Shown: positions 20,081-32,678 of the stretch, in pieces | How positions within the stretch are numbered: position 1 is the first letter of the stretch | How the letters are laid out: each line of letters starts with the position of its first letter | Assembly: GCF_014529535.1 (NCBI RefSeq) | Contig: NC_050737.1 | Location: 4,216,585 to 4,280,584 of the forward strand | DNA length: 64,000 bases | Reading direction: 5' to 3' | Source: Bradysia coprophila | Taxonomy: Eukaryota > Arthropoda > Insecta > Diptera > Sciaridae | Translations under genes and position numbers: made by a program | Notes under the pieces: model-generated | Databases searched by the model: none | The model's input: only the letters and a program-made list of their open reading frames with translations | What the model was told of the DNA's origin: nothing

Positions 20081-21868
20081 ACTGAATAATGATGTAAATA
20101 TGTCCGGTAAAGGGTACACACACTGTATGTACACACAACGCATTTTTCGCATTTTCTTTTGATTTGTCGTTCGTCGAACAGGAATTATTTTTTTTAATGA
20201 AATTAACTTTACTTCTGCTGTTGTGAAGTTAAACTTTTCGTTCCATAAATAAATTCACCTAAAATTTATGGAATTTCACGGTTTTTCGGGGCACTTCGGG
20301 GTTTGGGTGACACTTTTTTTTGATTAGTTAAATATGTATGAGCTTCTGACAAGGAATAAATGCTCAGGTCGTCAAGTTTTTCAAATGAAATTTATACCTG
20401 GTCACCTGGTCCACTCATTCAATCACACTGTTTATTCGGTTTTACCACTACTATACGCACGTGCGTGTGACTTTCAAATTCGTATAAAATCGTACATTGG
20501 GAAGGTATAAGTGTACCATCTGGTAAAACAGTTGAATCTAGATCTAAACTGAGTAACTGGAATTGATATTGGCGCACTAAATTTGATTTGAGAACTTTTT
20601 TAGGGACGTTCAAAATTCTAATTATCTTCTATATGACTCGTCACTTCATTTCACGCCGAGGCATTTTGGCAACTTTTACTAGAAAACTGCTCCAAAAAGT
20701 TGTTAATTACAATTTTCGAATCTAACTCAATTTCAAAGTTTGAGTTTGAGATGCAACCATTTTAATTTGAACATTTTCGATATCCAAAAGAAGCAAAATT
20801 AGAAATCAGCTGTTCTAACAAAACATTGGTTTACCGACTAATTGCCGAGCCACTTCTAAACGACAAATTACGAATATTTTATAAAATTCTTGTTCGAATA
20901 CTCTTTTTTCACACAAATAAATATTTTTCAAGCGTGTAAAGACAAATCAACACAACACTGGGCATCATTTTGATTATTAACAATTTTGTTTTTCATAAGA
21001 CCCTACCAAAGTCTAACGTCCCAATTATCACACTTTCCGCTTAGTCAGTTCCGGAGCGTACAATATTAGAAACTGGAATATTTACGTAAGATTCAAGGTG
21101 TTATATTTAATATCCCTTTTAAAGCTGTCATGTGTAAGTTAAGGTTGTCAATCGAGGTTTAAAAAGCATATTAATTCGTCTCAACTATTTGTTAAAAAGT
21201 TTATGATTTTCTTTTAAAATTTGTAACTCCTTCTACACCTTCAATTGCGAAAAGTGACTCGTTGTCCGGATTTACATTTCAATTGATATTTTTATCGGGA
21301 ATGAAAATGTATCAATGGAATTTTTAGTTTAGAATTTTTTATTTCTATCGTGGCTGGTTAAGATTAGTGCCATCAGTTTTTGTTCTTTATTCACACATCT
21401 GTGATTCTTAAAGTCGTTATGTAAAAAGAGAAAAATTTAGCAAATTAAAAAAATAAAATAAAACGAATTAGACCTTTGAGGTTGTGTAACGACAGCTTAA
21501 AAAGTGTAATGCTTCCTTTTTGTTTCGTCGAAGATTTTACATTTATGTGAGATGATTTTATGAAATTTAATTTTTAAATTTTAGGGTAAAAATCGGTCCG
21601 TTTTTAATTATAAGATAAAATTTCTGTTTTTTTTCCCTCTTTCAATAAAATTTTTGTGATTTTTCAATTATCTAAATTTTATTTCATTTAAATCAGAAGT
21701 AAATTCTAGTGTGTGTCGGATCTGGACATAAGCGGCATGCTAGACCGGTTAAAATGAATCTATCTATCTCTCAGTGAAAGAATGAGAGCTAAAAAAATTC
21801 CAAACTAAGTCGATCAGAAGTTGGAAGGTCGGAGCTTAAGAACAAAATGAAGAAATCACTCAGCAAAT
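20081..21868. other. Non-coding stretch
   Basis: The first part is the likely 3' untranslated region of the SWIM gene, with AATAAA near 20247. The rest is AT-rich intergenic DNA with no supportable gene. Confidence 0.4.
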
Positions 21869-21995
21869 CTGCCCCATAACGCATAAAAAACTTATTGCAA
21901 AAGCGATGAAAGATTTTGAGAGAGCAGACGTATGAAATTCTCTCACAAAATCGATCATCTCTTTTGCAATAAGTTTTTTATTGGTTGTAGGGCAG
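21869..21995. mobile_element. 127-bp palindromic MITE, copy 2
   Basis: Same family as 19048-19174: ends ctgccccataacgcataaaa and ttggttgtagggcag, with long internal arms. It lies in intergenic DNA. Confidence 0.75.
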
Positions 21996-23291
21996 AGATA
22001 TAGTTGACATATAGCTCTCGTCTGCTACATACCTCTAACTCTAACAATTCAAAATCTTTTACTTTATTAGTTTTCACACCCATTTTGCTTCTTACAGTAT
22101 ACGACGACATGGGTCAAAATCCTTGCATTATTAAATTTATTTTCGATTTCGATAACAGAACGCATAGCCATCTAAAATTCGAAGTATCTTTTCCATTTTT
22201 GTCGTAATCTATTTGTACTGGTGTACAGAACACTCGCTATAAAATCATTTTCTTATTTCATGAGTGATCCAATTTGTAGAAGGAATACGGCGAAAAACTC
22301 TTTTCCCCTAACCTACCAGTCGAATTGTATTATCTTTAGACGAAGAGTCATGTCATCCCCTAGTATGAGTTATAACGATAACACAAAACGGGTAACAATT
22401 TTTCGAATTTATTCGTGTCACTCTTCAGCACCGTACGAAGTTGCGATGTCGAAAATTCCCATGGCTTGACTAGGTTTCGCGCTACAAGTAAACGTTTAGC
22501 ACTGGGTATATGGGTTTGTTCAAAATATGTGTGGATCGCTTCATGCACTTAATCCTTTTGATATTAATCTTTCAGAAACTGCTTTCTCATCTGATATCCA
22601 CAGCAACTACAAAAATAAAGCGATGACCTCCGGTTTGGGTACGTATATTTTACCAGTATGCATGGTAAATGAAGTAGCAGATTTTCCAACTTTAATGAAA
22701 CAAATTCACCGAATTGCCGACATTCCCTAGATTTCCCCAAATCACCCAAATTGGTTCCTCAAAGCTCCCAAATTTTGTTTTCCGATCTTAGGGTCTAAGG
22801 AACAAGGTTAGGCGAGTTCAATTTTGTGCATGAAATCAACGTTGGTACATACTAACAAGTTCTTTGGGGGAAAACTACTTTTTCGAGTGTATGAAATTCG
22901 AAAAGGAGGTCGAGGACAAAACCGAAAAATTTCACTAAATATGCTACAGGCTCATCGATTGTGAACGGTTTAAAGTTTTTTTGGTACGAGCATAATAGGA
23001 TTTTTAGAATGTGGACCAGACTACCGATTTTTTTCATTTTCCGCGGTTTTCCAACATCATTGATAATGTAACATTAAATGCGCTCACGAATCAAATTTAT
23101 TCTTTCTTTTTTAAGTGGCTCAAACGTCAGTTTCTTTTATAAAAATGACTGCATAAGTCACACATCACACATATATGGACATTTTGGTGACCGGCGGAGA
23201 ACCTTTGGCCATTCAAAACAAATGTTGTGTAAAAAGTAATCAACAAAATATCCGAAATTATTTTGTGTGAAACCTCTATTTCCCTTGCAAA
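21996..23291. other. Intergenic, no gene seen
   Basis: Contains short open frames on both strands that lack domains, and the upstream region of OTUD6. A C-rich degenerate stretch occurs near 22700-22775. Confidence 0.35.
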
Positions 23292-24194
23292 ATGTGTGAT
23301 TCAATCGACATCAAAAACCTTAGCATAGAGGACACGGCTACGCGACACAAAAAAGAGCGTAAGGAACTGCAAGCCAAAATCCAGGCACTAAAAAAATCCG
23401 CCGGAAAAGGAGATAAGAAGAGGAAAAAGGAAGTGTTGGAAGAAATAGCCAAATTAGAGTTGGAACTGGATCAACGGCATGCCGACGAACTGACACAATT
23501 GGATCAAGCAACAAAAACAATCGAGGTGGTTCTCGGTGAAACAGAACCGAAACCGGATAATGACGACGACCAAAGTACAAGAGTGTCAAAAGCGCAGAAA
23601 CGCCGTGATAAAAAGGCTAAAGAGGAGAAAGCAAAACAGGCGGAAATTCTCGAACAGGAAGAGATCAACAAAACGGGACCCCGCGCAACCGAACTGAAAC
23701 TAATCAAAACGATTTTAAAATCGCGCAATCTGATGCTGTATCCAATTCCTTCGGACGGTGACTGTCTGTACAATGCAATTAAACATCAGTTAATGGTCAC
23801 GGGACGTACTCCAGTGTTGGATACACCGAAATTGAGGCAAATTACAGCCGACTACATTCAGGACAACAAACAAACTCTCATATTTTACATGTCGAATCCA
23901 GCCACCGGTGATTGTTTAACGGATGCTGAATTTACGGATTATTGTGAGTCGATCAAGAGGACAGCAACATGGGGCGGCCAAATCGAAATTAAGGCCATGT
24001 CGAATGCTCTGAAGGTACCGATCGAAGTTTTACAGTCGTCGGGTCCACCAACTATACAAAACGATGACCATTTTCCGGGTCCTCCACTTGTGCTTACCTT
24101 TCATCGAGTTATGTACAGTTTGGGTGAGCACTACAATTCAACGAAATGTCTAGACGATGACGGCTCATCGGACGAAGATGGGAAAACCGTTTGA
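23292..24194 (+). CDS. OTUD6B: OTU-domain deubiquitinase, OTUD6 family
   Basis: Single-exon gene for 300 residues, close to the 290-320 of the family. Residues about 15-125 are a charged coiled-coil region rich in K and E, as in OTUD6A/B. The OTU cysteine-protease domain follows. It has the catalytic block PSDGDCLYNAI (D155, C158) and the C-terminal histidine in YSLGEHYNS (H280). OTUD6 proteins cleave ubiquitin chains in the cytosol, and human OTUD6B is linked to translation and proteasome assembly (family knowledge). The ATG at 23292 gives the expected N-terminus. Poly(A) signals AATAAA at 24213 and 24233 follow the stop. The 3' end faces PIG-T, with only 59 bases between the two stop codons. 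Confidence 0.93.
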   Translation: MCDSIDIKNLSIEDTATRHKKERKELQAKIQALKKSAGKGDKKRKKEVLEEIAKLELELDQRHADELTQLDQATKTIEVVLGETEPKPDNDDDQSTRVSKAQKRRDKKAKEEKAKQAEILEQEEINKTGPRATELKLIKTILKSRNLMLYPIPSDGDCLYNAIKHQLMVTGRTPVLDTPKLRQITADYIQDNKQTLIFYMSNPATGDCLTDAEFTDYCESIKRTATWGGQIEIKAMSNALKVPIEVLQSSGPPTIQNDDHFPGPPLVLTFHRVMYSLGEHYNSTKCLDDDGSSDEDGKTV

Positions 24195-24253
24195 TTTGCT
24201 CTAACCATTCGAATAAATAAGATTGAAAATGAATAAAAACAAATTCTGAAAAT

Positions 24254-26311
24254 TTATTCGGTCTTTTCGTTACATTGATCGACAGGCTCGGCAGTGGGTT
24301 CGCCACATTGATCGGTAGGCTCAGTCGTAGTATTTGGTGTCTTTTTGGTTTTTACAAAAAATTGTTTGATCTTCTCCACGAGCGTCTTTTTGCCTTGCTT
24401 ATCTCGAATCACAATTTTTTTGGTTGAAATGTTGTGAATTGGTCCAAAGGCCAAGGCAACAACGGTACAGGTCAAACAAATCACATTGTACGGCATACTG
24501 AAATCGGGTGTTGGTAACGATATCAGCAAAGCTTCCGTTCGAATTTGAACAAAATATGCTGGTCGCGACGCATTGAAACTGTCGGCGAACAGGAATCGAT
24601 CCACTGGTACACCGGTGTAATTCCGTGCCACCGGCAATTGCACGGACAAAACGGCCGATCCCAAATAATGACCGTGGTTAGCGTCCGGTGGATATTCCAA
24701 CCATTTCAAGAAAATGTAGTCGAAATCAATTGAAATTTCGACCGTCGACTTAGCGGGAATGGTAAATGCAATTTCCAGTTCATAGGCTCGTTCACGTCGT
24801 ATGCCGGGCACATAATGTATTACAGACGGTTCGATTGTGGTGGCGCCGTGACTGATTTTCAATGAATGCAAATAAATTGGCACAAACCATGGAATGTTCT
24901 CTTGGAAAACCACCTGCAAGCCGGCCCAATGCGTGTTCGTTACTTTGGTCACAATTTTGCCGTGCTCCTGACCCACTCCCAACAGAAATCGTTTGGCGAA
25001 CAGCGGTGGTGGTGAGATAATGTTCACAACCTTGGAGTTTTTCTCTCGCGCAATGGCTGCAATGTTAAACGATGCATCGTTTCGATGTCTCAGTTTCAAG
25101 TCGAATTCGGCAATTTTCGTGATTGATCCACCGCGTTGAGAGGTTAGCAGTCGCGTTGGATTTGGAGTGATGTCAAAGTCCTGATTCGTTACATCCAAAT
25201 AAACTTTGCTCGTTTTCGACAGGAAACATCCACTGATCAGTCCTTGACCAAACATTCGTCGCATCGACCAATCCGCATTATGACTGACAATTTTCTTGTC
25301 AAACACCAAATTGACCGTTTGTTTCACTTGCATTTTATAGAAACTGCCCGACTGGGACAGCGTCCTGATATGCAAGCCCAACGAATGGTAGTTTGTGCTG
25401 TGAATGAAACCAGAATTCAACAGGCTGGCTAAGCCGTCTCGATTGCTGCAGGGCAATAACTTTTTCCATGGCGTCAAATTCTCCGTACAAACGATTTCTC
25501 TAGGCAGCGTTGCATACCGAATGGATTTACTGTCCGGCTCTTTCAGTCCATCGGCAAATTGAGGACGAAATGAAAATTTCGGATTCAACGTGTTGGAATT
25601 GTCGATGAAGCTTAGCGATGCACATAGCAGTCCAGACAGCGTGCCACAAAGATTCTGAAAAATCGATGTGAAAATTTTGATTTTTGTGGCAGATTGAAGG
25701 ACGAACGGTTTAGATATTCTGTTAGGCTCGTGTCGATGATAGAAATTTCTGGGGATGTTCTATGGGTTACAGTGTAGGTAAAGTGTTTTTTGATAGAAAA
25801 ACACGGCGATTACCTCCCAATTTTACATGTAAAGGCTGTACTGTTCGTTAATAATACAAATAATTTACCTTCCACTCTTCGTCAACGTCGGTTTTATTTA
25901 AGCTGCCATCAAACCACGCCCAAACCTCAGCACCCGGTGCACCGGGAACAACTGGATAACCCCAATTTTCGTATCGCCAAAGTCCATTGGTCAAACTGAT
26001 ATGCAATTCTTTGATGTGGTAGTGGTGGAATATTTCAGCAATAGACCGTGACACCAAATTCGTGTGTTGAACTACGAAAGAAGCGCTGCTTGTTACAGAA
26101 AATATGCGAAAAGGATTGTATAAAGGCTGGGCAACTTACGGCTCTCTCCACGGTTTAATGACCATTCCGTTGAAAATTGAAAGTAACTGTTAATGTGACC
26201 GGTTGGGAGTGGCTTGAGGAATAGTTCTTCGTGAAATTCATCTTGGAACTGAGTTGATTTGTTGACGATCGCGAAAATTGTTGCGGCAAAGAAAACACTT
26301 CTGGCGAACAT
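24254..26311 (-). CDS. PIGT: GPI transamidase subunit PIG-T
   Basis: Minus-strand exons 26311-26140, 26071-25869 and 25654-24254, 591 residues (human about 578). Junctions are in phase: donor gtaagt, acceptor ctttcgtag, donor gtaaat, acceptor tttttcag. A signal peptide covers about residues 1-20. The N-terminal luminal block has LKPLPTGH. A long luminal domain follows (VCTENLTPWKKLLPC, SIDFDYIFLKW). Near the C-terminus come PTPDFSMPYNVICLT and a membrane helix, with a short basic tail. PIG-T is a core subunit of the ER complex that attaches GPI anchors to proteins. The acceptor of exon 2 was chosen because the two nearer AGs lead to a stop. An AATAAA overlaps the stop codon, so the transcript may end very close to it. 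Confidence 0.93.
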
Positions 26312-27747
26312 TTTCTTTGGGTCTGTTTACCTTTCGTATATTCTGTGTATGACTGTCAAAAAATGTTGGTTATTGAACGTATTCATCTATCACATCAATT
26401 GCATTTTATAACTGAGCGCTAGTTTAAAGGGTCAGTGGAGATAAAACTGGAAAATTTGAAAGGGCAACGACCCTCAACGAATGAAAACACAATATGGGTA
26501 AGTCCAACGCTCCAGATATTTCGCTAATTCTTAAAACCACTTGACGCTTTGTTACATTTTTACAAACTTGATGCAAAATATAAAATTCTACGAAATCGAT
26601 TGAACCATTACGATATCGGTCTATTTCTAGTTATTCTTTAGCAAAGCTTCTAAAACCAATTTACGAAATTCGTCTTTTTATAGTGATTCTTCAGCCCAAA
26701 AGCCCAAAATAGACGTGATTTTTTAGCCAAGCTATAATCCCCAAAATAGACGAATCATACGCAAATGTTGAGGTGATCTTGCGATTCGTTGCGATGCAAG
26801 AATTTCAGTCAAATGTTGAGATAATCCTGTAATCCGAAGAATTTTTTTGAAATGCTGAACATGTCGGAAAATCTTGAGTTGTGTTACCCACATGGAGTCT
26901 TAACAGCTGTAAGTGAGTGCTCAACAGACGAAGTTTCTATCACCATTTCTGCTATAGAGAGATTCTTTTGAATTTCGACTTTGGGGCCTAGGCCCCAAAA
27001 CCAGTGTCAGATATTTTTGATCTTCCATATTTGGCTGGTTGTAAGTGGCCAAAAGTCGTAGTTTTCGTAGTCCGGATTTCATTTCCTTAAGGTGGCGAGG
27101 ACACGGGCGTGTATGGGTTCGTTGGAAAGCTGATGTCGAGTACTCCTGGGGCAAATAATAACTTCATAAAATTTGATGATAAACGGCCGAAAATATGACT
27201 TCTGGAAAATTTCTCAAAATCGGTGTAACCTCCGTGAACTCCGTGATGAGTGCTGTGACCTCACTAATGCAATTATTTGGTTAAATTATTACTTATTATG
27301 AATGTGAAGGACCTAAGCTTTACACCGATGCCTATATTTAGTGTATAAATAGAACATATCTTAGAGACAATACTTTCAGACACTTCGAAATTTGAATATT
27401 TCGTATCGTATTTCGTCACACCAAACACTGAGTGGTTTTATGATTTTCTGTACAGATGGCGCTAGTATGTCCCAATCGTTGTTATAAAACATTTCTCGCA
27501 ATTTTTGATTGCGCTTTCCACCAACTTCATTTCGATTTTGGCTGTCTTTTTTTCGTCTTTGTATTTTATGGTGTAATATTATGTCTAAATAGTGTTAATG
27601 GTTCCAAATAGTGTTAATGTTTTTGCTTGAAATTTCACAAAGAAGCGCTTTTTCAAAACGATCCATCGGCGGATTATTCATTAAGTTAAAAAGCCTAAGC
27701 GATACGTAAAATTCTAGTTTTTATAGTCATTGCGCGAGTAACAAAAA
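26312..27747. other. Intergenic region between PIG-T and SS18
   Basis: No supportable gene. A minus-strand frame at 27154-26921 is open but lacks domain content. The palindrome ggggcctaggcccc lies near 26982-26995. The SS18 promoter is presumably in the last few hundred bases. Confidence 0.4.
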
Positions 27748-29863
27748 ATGTCGGTCGCTTACAATCAACCGCAACAATCTCCAAGACCATCACCGGCTGG
27801 CCCACCGAATCGAGGACCACCGCCAAGTCCAGCACACATTCAAAAAATCCTGGATGAGAATTGCGGTTTAATTCAGACGATACAAGAATTTCAGAATTTG
27901 GGCAAAATAAATGAGTGCATGTCGTACCACCAAGCCTTGCATCGAAACCTTGTATACTTAGCACAATTAGCCGATTCGACGCAAAACATTTCTCAAATAC
28001 TTCCACCACCACACATTTTACAATCTGGACAAGGTCCAGCAATGATCGGATCTGGCGGTATGCCGGCTCAGCCTCCAGGAGTTCAACAACATCACGGCCC
28101 AGGTCATAGTACGGATGGTCCACCACCAAATCAACAGCAGCAACAACAACAACATAACATGCCTCCGACAAGTGCTCAACCACAACCAAATCCATCATCG
28201 GTGCAGCAAGCTCCGCCCTCTCAACAAACCGGCTACAATCCGACCCAGCAAGCTCAAACAGCTCCGTCTGGTCCACAACAGCAACAACAACATAATATGA
28301 CTCCGACAAATGCTCAACCACAACCAAATCCATCACCCGTGCAGCAAGCACCACCTTCTCAACAATCCGGCTATAATCGTGCTCCACCGCCTCAGCAGCC
28401 TCAAGCGGTTCAGCAGCAACAATTGCCGCCTCAGCAGCGTCCAGGCAATCCGTCAGGCCCACAACAACAACAGCAACAGCCTGCTGGTCCTCAACCATAT
28501 AGATATCCACAGCATGGACATCCTGGTGCATATCCGTATCCTCCGCAAGGACAACCGTATCAACAATATCCAGGAATGCCGCCATATGGTCCACCGCCAC
28601 AAGGATATCCTCCGAATTCAGCACCTCCACCTGCTGCTTATCCCAATCCCAATTCTCAACATCAAGGACCTGCGCCTGGTTACCCACCGCCACACGGTCA
28701 ACAGACGTCACAATCTCAAATGTATGTATTGATCGGTGCTCAACTAAAACAAAGTTTTATGAAAATGTACACTCAAAATGACTTCAGATCCGAGTTCTCA
28801 GACCTACAAAGACCTATTCAAAACCACTTTACCTAGTCTTTAACTAGATCCTTCGCCACAGTCGACTGCGAAGAAACCGAGAAACCGATCTTTTCCGTAC
28901 ATTCTCAAGATTAGTCCGACGCTTAATGACGTTTTCATATTTTTTTTATCGATAAAGGCGATTATTCTGAGGAAAAAATTGTTGTTCGTTTTATTATGAT
29001 GTGCCCAATTGTACTGGACCCTCAGCTAACTTTATAAAAAATCGAACTTTTTTATAGACATGCAGTAGAACAATTTCTTGCTCAGAATTTTTTTCGTCAC
29101 TTTCAGACTTATCTGAAAAATGTATGGAAAAAATCGTGCTCTTTGCAGTTAACTTTGGGAAGGATCTGGTTGAAGACAAAGTAAAGTGGTTTTGAATTCC
29201 TTTTAGGTCCCAAAACTGGGATCTGAAGTCATTTTGTGGGCTCATTTTCATAAAACATTATTTTAAAGTAAAAGGTTTTGGTAACTTTGCTCTTTTGAAT
29301 GCCGATTGTGTATGTATGTCTGCTTACACTTAACATTTTTCTAATTTTTCAGTCAAATGTATGGTCCGCCTTCTGGAAACCAAGCTCCTGGTCAATATCC
29401 ACCTCAAGGATCAAACGTTCCACCTCCGCCTATGGCTTACGGATACGGCAGTCCAAGCCCTGGACCGAATAACTATGGCCAAACAGCGAACCAACAGCCA
29501 GCACAAGGATCATATTCTCAGCCAGTACAACAAAACTATCCTCCTCAACAATATCAACCGCCTGGAGGTTATCCGCCAGCACAAACATCAAATCCAAGTC
29601 CCGGACCACCACAACCGAACGCTCCAACAAATGCAAGTTACAACAATAGTCAACCCAGTCCAGCGCCATCGCCCAATTCCAACGGAAACCCTCCGCCGAA
29701 TTCTCACTCAAATTTGCCAACACCGAACAGTCAACCATATGCACCTCCAGTTACTGGAACTTCCCAGCCACCATATGCATCACCACCAGCATCCGTCAAT
29801 CAAACAAACTACAATGCTCAACAGCAGCCATCCGCTATTTCCGCACAACCTCAACAGCAACAA

Positions 29864-29901
<38 letters not shown>

Positions 29902-30255
29902 ACAACAACAACAGCAACCAAGCACAGCGTCCAGTCCTCAACATCCAACTGGATATCAGCCACCAGTTTCACAATCGTATCCACCGCCACCAGGTAAACC
30001 ATTTTCCACCAATTTTCCACTTCTAAATTAAATTCATTAATAAACTTTTCAGGCGGTCCTGGCGGTCCATATCCACCGCAAGGAACTCCAGGCCCTGGAA
30101 ACTATCCACAACACGGATACCATCATCAAGGTTATCCACCAATGCCACAAGGACAATACGCACCACAAGGATACCAATATCGTCCAACAGGTCAAATGCC
30201 TCCTGCCGGACCAGGACAATATGGATATGGTGGTGGTTATCAGCCCCCACAATAA
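27748..30255 (+). CDS. SS18: SS18/CREST homologue, BAF chromatin-remodelling subunit
   Basis: Exons 27748-28721, 29353-29993 and 30053-30255, 605 residues. Junctions are in phase with donors gtatgt and gtaaac. Residues about 25-90 form the conserved SNH domain (IQKILDENCGLIQ, QEFQNLGKINECM, YHQALHRNLVYLAQ). The rest is the Q/P/G/Y-rich QPGY region, which mediates self-association and transcriptional activation. It has duplicated blocks (QQHNMPPTSAQPQPNPSSVQ and a near copy 50 residues later) and a run of 22 glutamines at 29852-29917. SS18 is a nuclear subunit of SWI/SNF-type remodellers and carries no DNA-binding domain. The 5' donor lies after SQ and before a second QMYGPP. Intron 1 carries a foldback element. 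Poly(A) signals occur near 30580 and 30656-30678. Confidence 0.95.
28754..29264. mobile_element. Foldback element in SS18 intron 1
   Basis: The left end gttttatgaaaatgtacact and downstream aatgacttcagatcc, tcaaaaccactttacc and agatccttc reappear inverted at the right end in the same order over about 110-180 bp. The arms differ by several substitutions and small indels. There is no coding capacity. The arms flank a single-copy centre of about 200 bp. Confidence 0.7.
29852..29917 (+). repeat. CAA/CAG repeat coding 22 glutamines
   Basis: Mixed CAA and CAG codons, in frame in SS18 exon 2. The mixture of codons argues against recent slippage of a pure trinucleotide. Confidence 0.9.
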
Positions 30256-31450
30256 ATGGTTGTGCGACACAAAAAAAAATGGGAGAAAATGAAGACATTA
30301 TTTCAGCCCAGTTTTGCGAAGAAACAATTAGTCTGGCGGTCACATTTCAAATGTTCTTACTTTTTAAATGGAACGGAATTGCATGCAAAATTGCCAATTT
30401 TCGTCTAACTCATATCTCTGCAGTATTTTTTTACAATTCTTTTTCGATTGAGATAGATGTATTTTATGTATAAGGTTCGAGGTACAGAATTTCCTCGATT
30501 TTTTTTAGTGTTAATCATGAGTTATACAAACATTTTAAACGGACGAAGCGATATTTGTGAATAAGCGTTACGCCTAAAAATAAATAAATTATAAATTGAT
30601 GAAACGACGAAATTCAGGCGCGACACTATTTAGATGTGAAAGTTTATTTGTGAGAATAAAGATTTTAGTTCAATAAAGCCTCTGCTGCATTCATTCAAAA
30701 TATTTACAAAATCAATTCTATTTCTTAGATCGTGCCTTCTTTCATATTATGACCGACGACACCAATAGAACAGTTTGGTAGTCAAGATACCCGGCGTATT
30801 TAAGACATATTGGGAATGTAGAAATCCTGCAAGTACATAAGCCGTTTTCATCTTCGTCTATTTGTTGTTTAACGTTCCTATCATGGTGACTGTAGATAAT
30901 TATTATGCCACAGGAAATGAGTGCAACAGGCGTCTCAACCACTGAGACGCACTACGAAAATATATTGACTGCAAAATGGATTTACGAGTGATCGATATGA
31001 ATAGTTGATATGAAAGTTCGATGAGGATCGGATGGTCAATTTGTATTTTTGACACAAGTGCCTGCTATGTAAGTTCCTATCGAACTCATACACATACTAA
31101 TTATAAAGTTCATTTTGCTGATACAAAAAATGTAAAACGGACCTGGAATATACGAGTTGACACACTTTTCGAATTAGTCCAAGAAGTACGCCCAATCACA
31201 TCAACACTTAAGAAATCACGTTTACCTTTTACATCCAGCAAGTACCAGTATAATTACCAAGTTTGTTTGTTCTTTTCCTTTTGTGAACTCATTCGACAAA
31301 AAAAATCTTTTAGAGTTTTCCGATAAGTTTTGCTTATCAACCACAACCTCATAAGTACATCACTCATTTTGTAGTCACTGGCAATAAAAGGTGAAAAGGT
31401 TACGATTGATACACAACGCGGTTTATTTATTGGCACAACAACCTTTCCAC
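30256..31450. other. SS18 3' region and intergenic DNA
   Basis: SS18 3' untranslated region up to about 30680, then AT-rich sequence with no supportable gene. Confidence 0.4.
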
Positions 31451-31476
31451 AGATAAGCATTGTAACAAAATGATAA
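31451..31476 (+). promoter_or_regulatory. Pair of GATA-type motifs upstream of the cysteine-rich peptide gene
   Basis: AGATAAG at 31451-31457 and TGATAA at 31471-31476, about 90-115 bases before the start codon. GATA sites are common in promoters of insect gut and fat-body genes. The motifs are short and could be chance in AT-rich DNA. Confidence 0.25.
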
Positions 31477-31564
31477 AGCATGGGGAGGAGGTTACTGCTT
31501 GGTTCATCAACGAGAAGCAGTTGCAGTTTAAAGTAAAATTAGTCGCGATTTAGTGAAAGTCAAG

Positions 31565-31854
31565 ATGACATCAAGTGTTGCTCTGACAATACTACTTATC
31601 TTTGGTAAGCTAATTCGAATTATTGATGAAGGATGAAGGTGTCTATACAACTTTGACAACTCTATGTTACCGGTTTTTTTCTTTCAGCACTAACAGCTGT
31701 TACAGTTGTTCACTGTTATTCATTTTCATGGAGATGTACTTGGCAATGTTCTGTTTATAATACATGTAAGATTGGGGCTACTTTCGGGGATAGTAATTAT
31801 TGCGAAGATAAAAGGCCTCATAATTGTTGCTGTGATGATTTCAATCAATGTTAA
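31565..31854 (+). CDS. Cysteine-rich secreted peptide, 68 residues, two exons
   Basis: Exon 1 is 31565-31604 and exon 2 is 31688-31854, joined by an 83-nt intron (gtaagc...ttctttcag) in phase. Residues 1 to about 23 form a signal peptide (MTSSVALTILLIFALTAVTV) ending near VHC. The mature part has eight cysteines in the order C-x3-C-x5-C-x11-C-x7-CCC-x5-C, enough for four disulfides, and ends at a cysteine. AATAAA at 31919 follows. The exon structure (signal peptide split from the mature part by a short intron) is common in insect secreted antimicrobial and other small disulfide-rich peptides. I do not recognise the cysteine pattern as a named family, so the function is open. Confidence 0.7.
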
Positions 31855-32678
31855 TGCAACACACGTTTAAATAACTTGGGAAACATAAATATCTAACAGC
31901 CACGAAATGTATGCTTGAAATAAATGAATTAACAACATTCAACGGTTTTTTTTAAATGAATGGAAAATGTGTTAACACACTGGAAACTGCTGGATGTTAA
32001 TGTTGCCTTGAATAAAGTATTACGAAAAGGATTTTTTGCGGGATGGAATCACCCTTGTCAAAGGAATCATGAAAATTTCCGCTAATTACAAAGGTCAAAG
32101 TGGTAAGTTTACCGAGTGACCGATACACTGATACACTGATAACGCATTTTCCACGACAGTTCAGAATGGCTTCAAATTTTTGTTGAACACCTTCCAATGG
32201 TCCACAAACAAATTCCAATATAAGTTTAAAGTATCTCAGGCCGCCAAATGGTTAGTGATTTAACAAACCTCAAAGCACTGGCATCAACCATACCACATTA
32301 GGAAAACAAAAAATTTCATTCATTTACTTTTCATTCGTTGCTATTTCGATTTCAATGAAGAGAGATAGATATAGACTCATTCTATAACATATTTCCGGTT
32401 AACTTCAGTTCTAGGTATGACTCTCGATGTAGCATAGCATCTAAAAATTTAGTCTTTGAGGCAACCCGGACGGAAATCTAAACCGGACGTGAATTTCGAT
32501 TAAAACAAAATCTTTTTGCAAATCAGAAATGATTTTCCAGCTGATTCAGATCAATGAATCAACGGGAATTTTTTTTATTCTTTTTTAAATGAAACGAATG
32601 AAAAAGCGGTAATAATAAGAGGTGACATCGAAATAAATTATTTAACCCATGTGACTATGAAAAACGTTTGAAGAGCAG
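31855..32678. other. Intergenic DNA and LysRS 3' region
   Basis: No supportable gene. AATAAA for the peptide gene at 31919-31924; the LysRS 3' untranslated region lies toward the right end. Confidence 0.4.

Noticed and set aside
26921-27154. 77-codon minus-strand frame
   Set aside because: Arginine/serine-rich with no recognisable motif, in intergenic DNA without promoter or poly(A) context.
27695-28711. Long open frame (338 codons) on the minus strand opposite SS18
   Set aside because: It is the mirror of the glutamine- and proline-rich codons of SS18 exon 1, which leave the other strand open. It has low-complexity VVV/AAE content and no domain.
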